This document shows positions 27,501 to 32,663 of a stretch of 32,663 nt of DNA, one piece after another; position 1 is the first letter of the stretch; every line of letters starts with the position of its first letter. The DNA comes from Desulfovibrionaceae bacterium (GTDB lineage: Bacteria > Desulfobacterota > Desulfovibrionia > Desulfovibrionales > Desulfovibrionaceae). Where the stretch lies: positions 1 through 32,663 of the forward strand of contig JACCQO010000038.1 in assembly GCA_015709205.1 (NCBI GenBank), read 5' to 3'. A program made the translations under genes and the position numbers. The notes under the pieces were generated by a model, which saw only the letters and a program-made list of their open reading frames with translations, was not told where the DNA came from and searched no databases.

Positions 27501-27695
27501 GGGCCTCTCCTTGACGTCTTGTGCCGTTTCCGGCGTTGCCCTGCGTCGCCCCCCGTTTCCGTTGGCCGACCCGCGCGTTCCGTTCGGGAACGCCGTGCGC
27601 TGCGGACCCTCCCTTTCACTACATAGTACAGCGGTGGCGTGAATACAAGTTCCTTTGTGAAAAACGGCGGCCGGATGGGCGCGGGCACGGACAGA

Positions 27696-27723
27696 AGTAT
27701 AACGGGGTTCCCCCCGTGCGCAA
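27696..27723 (-). promoter_or_regulatory. Putative promoter of the response regulator with dyad in the spacer
   Basis: On the minus strand TTGCGC (27718-27723) and TATACT (27696-27701) flank a 16-bp spacer that is exactly an inverted repeat, ACGGGG-TTCC-CCCCGT (27702-27717). A further small palindrome ACTACATAGT lies near 27620. No gene is seen in 27501-27814. The plus-strand Hpt promoter is not obvious. Confidence 0.45.
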
Positions 27724-27814
27724 AAAAAGGTAGTTTCGGCGCGCTGCGGCACATGGGGAGGAGCGCCGATCGCTTGGGGCGCAGACGGTTGATTCAGCAC
27801 CTGCGGAGCTGGCC

Positions 27815-28147
27815 ATGCACGAACACATCGAGGTCGACGCCACCCTGGCGCGGCTGGGCGGGGACAGGGAGTTGCTCAAGGAGCTCTTCACGGCCTTCGT
27901 GGAGGACGTTCCCGGACGGCTGGACGAACTGGACGAGGCCCTGGCCCAGGCCGACCTGCACCGCGCCGAGCGCCGCGCCCATTCCATCAAGGGCGCGTGC
28001 GCGGCCGTGGGCGCGGTGCTGGCCCGGGCGCACGCCGCGAATCTGGAACAGGCCGCCCTGGCCGGCGACGCACCGCGCTGCGCCGAGCTGCGCGACGCCC
28101 TGCGCGCGGAGATCACGGCGGCCGTCGGCTTCATGGAGGCCTTTTAG
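27815..28147 (+). CDS. Hpt-domain phosphotransfer protein
   Basis: A 110-aa all-helical protein. The HPt motif RRAHSIKGACAAVGA places the phosphorylatable His at 56. ELLKELFTAFVEDVPGRLDELDEAL before it and AAVGFMEAF at the end fit the four-helix bundle. It would pass phosphate between receivers, for example from the hybrid kinase at 15398-18436 to the divergent CheY-like regulator. It ends one base before the sulfur-carrier GTG, whose GGAGG site lies inside this gene, so the two are probably translationally coupled. Confidence 0.9.
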   Translation: MHEHIEVDATLARLGGDRELLKELFTAFVEDVPGRLDELDEALAQADLHRAERRAHSIKGACAAVGAVLARAHAANLEQAALAGDAPRCAELRDALRAEITAAVGFMEAF

Positions 28148-28148
28148 C

Positions 28149-28424
28149 GTGGCGACGGTCCCGAACGCGGCTCCGAACGCCGTCGGGACGGCAGCCGCCG
28201 GGCGGGACGACCGTCCGGCCCCGCCGCCGGTGGTCGTGCGCCTGCAGCCCGAGGGCGAGACGCGGACCTTCGACCGGGTCAACACCGCCCTGCAACTGCT
28301 CAACAGGCTCGGCCTGCTGCCGACCATGGCCCTGGTCATCCGCAACGGCGGCCTGCTGACCCCGGACGTGCGCATCCGGCCCGGTGACGAGCTCGAAGTG
28401 CGCCGCGTGACCAGCTCCGGCTAG
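28149..28424 (+). CDS. MoaD/ThiS-like sulfur-carrier protein with atypical C-terminus
   Basis: A 91-aa protein from a GTG start. About 27 Ala/Pro-rich residues precede a beta-grasp-like core: VVVRLQPEGETRTFDRVNTA, LLNRLGLLPTMALVIRNGGL and TPDVRIRPGDELEVRRVTSSG. The NGGLLTPDVRIRPGDELEV segment is typical of ubiquitin-like sulfur carriers such as ThiS, MoaD and TtuB. It lies between an Hpt gene and a TtuA-type thiolase gene, so it probably feeds sulfur to tRNA thiolation as TtuB does. The last residues are SSG rather than the usual GG needed for adenylation and thiocarboxylation. Start is supported by GGAGG within the upstream gene and by reading-frame context. Confidence 0.75.
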   Translation: MATVPNAAPNAVGTAAAGRDDRPAPPPVVVRLQPEGETRTFDRVNTALQLLNRLGLLPTMALVIRNGGLLTPDVRIRPGDELEVRRVTSSG

Positions 28425-28498
28425 GGCCGGATCCCGACCCAGCGCGAAAGCGCCGCCCCGTATCGAAGAACACCCCCCGACCAGGCGGTGAGCACCCC

Positions 28499-29446
28499 AT
28501 GAAATGCAAACGCTGCAAGGCTCCGGCCGTGGTGGCCCTGCCCAGCCACCACGCCGGGTTCTGCCCGGACTGCTACAAGATCTTCTTCGCCCGCCAGGTG
28601 GAGCGCGCCATCCACGGCCAGCGGCTCTTCAGCCACGAGGACCGCATCCTCGTGGCCCTGTCCGGCGGCAAGGATTCCCTGGCGCTGATGCTCGAACTCG
28701 GCCGCCAGGGCTACGACGTGACCGGCCTGCACGTGGACCTGGCCATCCCGGACTCCTCGGCCGCGGCGCGCGCCGTGGTGGAGGGCTTCTGCGCCGAACA
28801 CGGCTTCGCCCTGCGCGTGGTGGAGCTGGAACGCGAGGGGCTGGCCATCCCCTTGGTCAAGGCGCGCCTGAAGCGGCCCATCTGCTCGGCCTGCGGCAAG
28901 ATCAAGCGCTACTTCTTCAACAAGGTCGCCCTGGACGAGGGCTTCACCGTGCTGGCCACCGGCCACAACCTGGACGACGAGGTGGCCCGGCTCTTCGCCA
29001 ACACCCTGCGCTGGGACCGCGCCTACCTGGCCGACCAGGGCCCGCTCCTGCCGCCGGAGAACGGCTTTGCGCGCAAGGTCAAGCCCCTCTACCGCCTCTC
29101 GGAGTTCGAGACCGCCAATTATGCCTTTCTCATGGGCATCGACTACCACACCGCGCCCTGCCCCTATTCCACGGGCGCGAGCTTCACGGGCCACAAGAAG
29201 CTCTGGGCCGACCTGGAACACCGCAGCCCGGGCCAGAAGCTGGCCTTCTACGAGCTCTTCCTCAAGCAGGGCCGCGAAGCCTTCGCCGCCCAGGAGCGGC
29301 GCGTGGGCGCCGCCGTGGCCCCGTGCCCGGAATGCGGCTATCCCACCAGCGCGGAGATCTGCGGCGTGTGCCGCGTGCGCCGGGCCCTGGCGGGCGAGGG
29401 CGGCGGGCCGGGCGTCGGCGGTGACCTGGACGACCGGGACGACTGA
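28499..29446 (+). CDS. ttuA: TtuA/TtcA-family tRNA 2-thiolation enzyme
   Basis: A 315-aa PP-loop ATPase. The N-terminal zinc finger has Cys3, Cys6, Cys22 and Cys25. The PP-loop SGGKDS is at 55-60. Cys129, Cys132 and Cys221 match the positions of the catalytic [4Fe-4S] ligands of TtuA. HNLDDEV follows the family pattern, and a second zinc ribbon is seen in CPECGYPTSAEICGVC. Presence of both zinc fingers favours TtuA (2-thiouridine 54 of tRNA in Thermus) over TtcA, which lacks them. The tail beyond about 300 is Gly/Asp-rich. The immediately upstream sulfur carrier supports a TtuA-TtuB type pair. The target nucleotide in this organism is inferred from family only. Confidence 0.88.
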   Translation: MKCKRCKAPAVVALPSHHAGFCPDCYKIFFARQVERAIHGQRLFSHEDRILVALSGGKDSLALMLELGRQGYDVTGLHVDLAIPDSSAAARAVVEGFCAEHGFALRVVELEREGLAIPLVKARLKRPICSACGKIKRYFFNKVALDEGFTVLATGHNLDDEVARLFANTLRWDRAYLADQGPLLPPENGFARKVKPLYRLSEFETANYAFLMGIDYHTAPCPYSTGASFTGHKKLWADLEHRSPGQKLAFYELFLKQGREAFAAQERRVGAAVAPCPECGYPTSAEICGVCRVRRALAGEGGGPGVGGDLDDRDD

Positions 29447-29479
29447 GCCGCCCGCCACGCTTCGCAGCCCCGCAGCGCC

Positions 29480-30568
29480 ATGACCGCCATGCCCCGTTCT
29501 TCGGCTCCGCTCCCGTCGTCCCCTTCCTCCGCCGCCACCATCTCCCCCTCCGCGCCGCCCCCGGCGGTCTCCGTGCTCCTGCCCGCGCACAACGCGGCCG
29601 CCACCCTGCCGCGCGCCCTGGATAGCCTCCTGGCCCAGACCCTGGCGGACTTCGAGATCGTGGCCGTGGACGACGGGTCCACGGACGCCACGGGCGACGT
29701 GCTCGCGGCCTACGCGGCGCGCGACGGCCGCGTGCACCCCCTGGCCATTTCCCACGGTGGCATCGTGGCCGCGCTGGAGGCCGGGCGCGCGGCCTGCCGG
29801 GGCCGCTACGTGGCGCGCATGGACGCCGACGACGTGAGCCTGCCCGGCCGCCTGGCCGCCCACGTCGCGCACCTGGACGCGCGCCCGGACCTGGGGCTCT
29901 CGGCCTGCCGCGTGCGCTTCGGCGGCGACGGCGCGGCCGGGGGCTACGCGCGCTACGTGCGCTGGACCAACACCCTGCTCGCGCCCGGGGCCATCGCCGC
30001 GGCGCGCTTTCGCGAATCGCCCCTGGCGCACCCCTCGGTCTGCTTCCGGGCCGAGGTGGCCCGCGTCCACGGCGGCTACCGCGACGGCGACTTTCCCGAG
30101 GACTACGAACTCTGGCTGCGCTGGCTGGACGCGGGCGTGCGCATGGAAAAGCTGCCCGAGGAACTGCTGGTCTGGAACGACCCGCCGGGCCGGCTCTCGC
30201 GCACGCACCCCCGCTATTCGGTGGAGAATTTCTACCGCCTCAAGGCCCTGTGGCTGGCGCGTTGGCTGGCCGCGCACAACCCGCACCACCCGGACGTGAT
30301 CGTGGTCGGCTCCGGCCGCACCACGCGCAAGCGCGCGGAACTGCTCACGGCCCACGGCGTGCGCATCGCCGCCTACGTGGACGTGGACCCGCGCAAGATC
30401 GGCACGGTGATCCACGGCCGCCCGGTGCTCTCGCGCGCCGAGACGCCCGGGCCCGAGGCGGCCTTCGTCCTGTCCTACGTGGCCAGCCACGGCGCCGGGC
30501 GCGACATCGCCGCCTTCCTGCGCTCCCTGGGGTTCGTGGAGGGCGTGCACTTCCTGCTCGCGGCCTGA
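29480..30568 (+). CDS. GT2 glycosyltransferase with C-terminal Rossmann-like domain
   Basis: A 362-aa protein. After a Ser/Pro-rich tail, the GT-A domain (about 30-250) has VSVLLPAHNAAATLPRALDSLL, VDDGSTDAT (63-71), the metal-binding MDADD (114-118) and the PEDYELWLRWLDAG acceptor/base region (from 206). Residues about 272-360 form a separate domain: DVIVVGSGRTTRKRAELLTAHG, AAYVDVDPRKIGTVIHGRPVL and FVLSYVASHGAG. This resembles the nucleotide-binding half of PglD-like or NAD-type Rossmann proteins. Sugar and acceptor are unknown; no surface-polysaccharide cluster is adjacent. It follows the ttuA gene by 33 bases. An alternative start lies three codons downstream (29489). Confidence 0.88.
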   Translation: MTAMPRSSAPLPSSPSSAATISPSAPPPAVSVLLPAHNAAATLPRALDSLLAQTLADFEIVAVDDGSTDATGDVLAAYAARDGRVHPLAISHGGIVAALEAGRAACRGRYVARMDADDVSLPGRLAAHVAHLDARPDLGLSACRVRFGGDGAAGGYARYVRWTNTLLAPGAIAAARFRESPLAHPSVCFRAEVARVHGGYRDGDFPEDYELWLRWLDAGVRMEKLPEELLVWNDPPGRLSRTHPRYSVENFYRLKALWLARWLAAHNPHHPDVIVVGSGRTTRKRAELLTAHGVRIAAYVDVDPRKIGTVIHGRPVLSRAETPGPEAAFVLSYVASHGAGRDIAAFLRSLGFVEGVHFLLAA

Positions 30569-30650
30569 GGCGGCGCGGCTGGGTGATAGGGCGTCGGGGA
30601 CGGCCGGACGGGGAGGGCGGAACGGGAGGCGGGCGGAAAAGCGGCGCGGT

Positions 30651-31049
30651 TCAGCGCACGCCGCGCGACTTGAGGAACGCGGCGGCCTTGGCGTCCATCT
30701 CCAGCACGTGGCCGCGCAGCCACTTGTCCAGGAAGTGCTGCACCTGCATGGGCCGCAGCGGCGAGACCGCCCGGGTCATGGCATCCACGATGCGTACGAA
30801 CTCCTCGTGCGCGGCGCGGTGTTCGTCCAACCCCGGGTAGGTGTACCGCTCCATGAGCGTCTCTTCGGTGCGGAAGTGGTCGAAGGCGTAGGCGCACATC
30901 TTGTCGAGCACCGCGTCGACCTCCTCGCCCGCGCGGCGCGCCTTCATGGCCGCATGCAACTCGTTGATGATCGCCACCAGCCCCTTGTGCTCGGCGTCGA
31001 TGGCCGCGATGCCCAGGCAGAACGAGGAATCCCATTCGATATAGTTCAT
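30651..31049 (-). CDS. Bacteriohemerythrin
   Basis: A 132-aa four-helix O2-binding protein. All seven di-iron ligands are visible: His21 (DAEH), His58 (FDHF), Glu62, His77 and His81 (DEHRAAH), His114 (GHV) and Asp119. Single-domain hemerythrins bind O2 for storage, delivery or sensing and are common in microaerophiles and sulfate reducers. It is the third gene of a minus-strand run after ruvX and mltG, 44 bases from mltG, and may be expressed with them or from its own promoter. GGAG lies about 10 bases before the ATG. Confidence 0.95.
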   Translation of the reverse strand: MNYIEWDSSFCLGIAAIDAEHKGLVAIINELHAAMKARRAGEEVDAVLDKMCAYAFDHFRTEETLMERYTYPGLDEHRAAHEEFVRIVDAMTRAVSPLRPMQVQHFLDKWLRGHVLEMDAKAAAFLKSRGVR

Positions 31050-31093
31050 GGCGGCGGCTCCGGAAGGCGGGCTGGCGGCGTGGCGCGCGTTCG

Positions 31094-32113
31094 TCAGGGA
31101 CGATGGAGTTGGAAGCGGCGCACGGCGCGGTTGTGCTCGGACAGGGACTTGCTGAAGGCGTGCGTGCCGTCCTGGCGGGACACGAAGTACAGGAAGGCGT
31201 GCTGCTCCGGCGCGGCGGCCGCGCGCAGCGACTCCAGCCCGGGCGAACAGATGGGCCCGGGCGGCAGCCCGGGATGGCGGTAGGTGTTGTAGGGATTGGC
31301 GGCGTCCAGCAGGTGCTTGCGCTTGAGGTTGCCGTCAAAGGCCGTGCCCAGGCCGTAGATGACCGTAGGGTCGCACTGCAGGAGCATGTGCCTGCGCAGC
31401 CGGTTGGCGTAGACCCCGGCGATGCGCGCGCGCTCTTCGGGCGCGGCGGTCTCCTTTTCCACCAGCGAGGCCAGGACGACCACCCGGGCCAGCTCCTCGG
31501 CCGGGGGCGGGCCGCCCGGCCACAACTCCTCGGTCTTTTCGCGGAAGGTGCGCAGCAGCAGCTCCACCACGGGCCGCGCGTCGTCGTCCTTGGGCCGCTT
31601 GAGCAGGTAGGTCTCGGGAAAAAGGAAGCCCTCTGCCGTGGCGAAGGGCACGCCGTAGCGCGCCAGCAGCTCCGGGTCGTGCACGGCGCGCGCGAAGCTG
31701 GCCGAGGAGCCGAACCCCTCGCTCTCCACCACCCCGGCGGTCTGCCACCAGGTCAGCCCCTCGCGGATGGAAAGACGGTGCAGGATGGGCTTGCCCGCCA
31801 CCAGCTCCTCGAGCACGCGGCGCGGGGTCCAGCCCGTGGACAGCCGGAATTCGCCCGCCTGGATGGCCCCAAACTTGCGCTCCCAGTCGCCGAGCAGGCG
31901 GAAATAGTCGGCGTCGGCCACCACGCCCTCGCGGTGCAGCCGCCGCGCCACGGACACGAAGGTCTCGCCCGGCTCCACGGTGAAGAGCACCTCGCGGCCC
32001 GGCGTCTCCGGGGCAACGTGCAGGAAATGGTAGCCCTCGTAGGCCACGAAGCCGCCGAGTCCGAACACGGCGGCCAGCGCAAGGGCTCCCAGGGCGAGGA
32101 AGAGTCGTCTCAT
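31094..32113 (-). CDS. mltG: Endolytic murein transglycosylase
   Basis: A 339-aa protein, like E. coli MltG (340). An N-terminal anchor helix is MRRLFLALGALALAAVFGLG, followed by a LysM-like region (VEPGETFVSVARRLHREGVV). The YceG catalytic domain has Glu219 in ASLVEKETAAPEERARIAGV and CDPTVIYGLG, and ends AFLYFVSRQDGTHAFSKSLSEHN. It cleaves nascent glycan strands in the periplasm and helps set glycan length. The start at 32113 lies ten bases after the ruvX stop; the open frame reaches into ruvX but the anchor helix fixes the start. The ruvX-mltG pairing is common. Confidence 0.95.
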   Translation of the reverse strand: MRRLFLALGALALAAVFGLGGFVAYEGYHFLHVAPETPGREVLFTVEPGETFVSVARRLHREGVVADADYFRLLGDWERKFGAIQAGEFRLSTGWTPRRVLEELVAGKPILHRLSIREGLTWWQTAGVVESEGFGSSASFARAVHDPELLARYGVPFATAEGFLFPETYLLKRPKDDDARPVVELLLRTFREKTEELWPGGPPPAEELARVVVLASLVEKETAAPEERARIAGVYANRLRRHMLLQCDPTVIYGLGTAFDGNLKRKHLLDAANPYNTYRHPGLPPGPICSPGLESLRAAAAPEQHAFLYFVSRQDGTHAFSKSLSEHNRAVRRFQLHRP

Positions 32114-32123
32114 GGCTGCGGGG

Positions 32124-32546
32124 CTAGGCGTCCGGACGGTCCAGGAAGGCCTGGAGAATCTTGACCGCCGCCTGCTGGTCCAGGGCATCCTTGAGGCGCT
32201 GGCCCGAAAGACCGGCCTCGCGCAGCTCGCGCTCGGCCTCTTGGGAGGTCAGGAACTCGTCCATGAAGTCGATGGGCATGGATACCCTACGCGCAAGGCT
32301 CTTGGCAAAGTTTTTCACCTGCCGGACGATGAGCGCCTCGCCGCCGTCCGCGGCCACCGGGCCCTCGGGCAGACCCAGGACCACGGCCTGCACGCCCTCG
32401 GCCTCGATGACCGCCAGGATGTCGGCAAAGAGCTTGTCGCGCGTGGTGCGGTGCACGGTCTTCAGCGGCCAGACAAAGCCGGACGCGCCGTCGCCCAACG
32501 CCAACCCCACACGCTTGAGGCCGAAATCAATACCCAAATACCGCAT
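32124..32546 (-). CDS. ruvX: Putative Holliday-junction resolvase / pre-16S rRNA nuclease RuvX (YqgF)
   Basis: A 140-aa RNase-H-fold protein. The opening MRYLGIDFGLKRVGLALGD holds the first catalytic Asp (Asp7). VVLGLPEG, the conserved MDEFLTS segment and the closing ALDQQAAVKILQAFLD carry the other acidic residues. E. coli YqgF processes the 5' end of 16S rRNA; a resolvase role was proposed earlier from fold. The promoter is predicted so close upstream that the message may be leaderless; AAGGGGG six bases before the ATG could also act as ribosome site. Confidence 0.95.
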   Translation of the reverse strand: MRYLGIDFGLKRVGLALGDGASGFVWPLKTVHRTTRDKLFADILAVIEAEGVQAVVLGLPEGPVAADGGEALIVRQVKNFAKSLARRVSMPIDFMDEFLTSQEAERELREAGLSGQRLKDALDQQAAVKILQAFLDRPDA

Positions 32547-32552
32547 GGCCCC

Positions 32553-32581
32553 CTTGTAGGGAGTTCACGCCAGCCTGGCAA
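32553..32581 (-). promoter_or_regulatory. Putative sigma-70 promoter of ruvX-mltG
   Basis: On the minus strand TTGCCA (32576-32581) and TACAAG (32553-32558) are 17 bp apart. The predicted start falls at about the A of the ruvX ATG. A small palindrome GCCAG-C-CTGGC (32569-32579) overlaps the -35. Confidence 0.45.
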
Positions 32582-32611
32582 GACGGGGCGGAACGGCGAA
32601 GAGCCGGGGGG

Positions 32612-32663
32612 AGGCGGGGGAGGAACCCCTTTTTCGGCGAAAAAAGGGGTTCCTCCCCCGCCT
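32612..32663. repeat. Perfect 23-bp inverted repeat at the window edge (likely bidirectional terminator)
   Basis: Arms 32612-32634 and 32641-32663 pair perfectly around CGGCGA; the inner end of the stem is five T-A pairs. It contains an AAAGGGGTTC core much like the AAAGGGTTC of the repeat at 25173-25202. As it reaches the last base of the window it may continue outside. A terminator for an upstream neighbour, or a member of a dispersed hairpin family. Confidence 0.75.

Overview
The window is about 32.7 kb of very GC-rich bacterial chromosome. It carries 24 well-supported protein genes, one further small gene of unknown function, one weak 38-codon candidate and one tRNA. The gene mix suggests a Desulfovibrionaceae-type sulfate reducer or relative: a complete LivKHMGF importer, a bacteriohemerythrin, a TtuA-type tRNA thiolase beside a small sulfur carrier, PAS-rich signalling proteins, and a hairpin family I associate with Desulfovibrio intergenic DNA. 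That placement is inference. No phage, insertion sequence or CRISPR array is visible.

Left part (1-9.6 kb): comM/yifB on the plus strand, then a run of minus-strand genes. These are a long-period RTX-like repeat protein, a YhhS-type MFS transporter, a small secreted Cys-rich protein, an orphan ParA/MinD ATPase with a Lys/Asp-rich insert, and a three-PAS GGDEF-EAL protein. The intergenic DNA here is rich in dyads and short repeats. It includes a promoter-operator-terminator module before the MFS gene, repeated 20-bp boxes before the Cys-rich gene, a 30-bp palindrome before parA, and a 19-bp tandem repeat array.

Middle (10-20.3 kb): the branched-chain amino-acid ABC importer operon livK-livH-livM-livG-livF, closed by a clear terminator. 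A second plus-strand unit follows: a 100-aa protein of unknown function, a 1012-aa membrane hybrid histidine kinase, and an NCS2 (uracil/xanthine-type) permease whose C-terminus looks like a degenerate RsbW-type HATPase domain. This sensor-transporter unit is the most novel-looking assembly in the window.

Right part (20.3-32.7 kb): tRNA-His (minus) diverges from murA, which is followed by comEC. trpS and a site-2-type M50 protease form a minus-strand pair. A single-domain response regulator (minus) diverges from an Hpt protein that is translationally coupled to a MoaD/ThiS-like sulfur carrier, followed by a TtuA-type tRNA thiolase and a GT2 glycosyltransferase with an extra C-terminal Rossmann-like domain. 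The window closes with the minus-strand run ruvX-mltG-bacteriohemerythrin and a perfect 23-bp inverted repeat at its very edge.

The window holds a hybrid kinase without its own Hpt domain, a free Hpt protein and a free receiver. These are the parts of one phosphorelay, but they lie about 9 kb apart, so the link is only a hypothesis.
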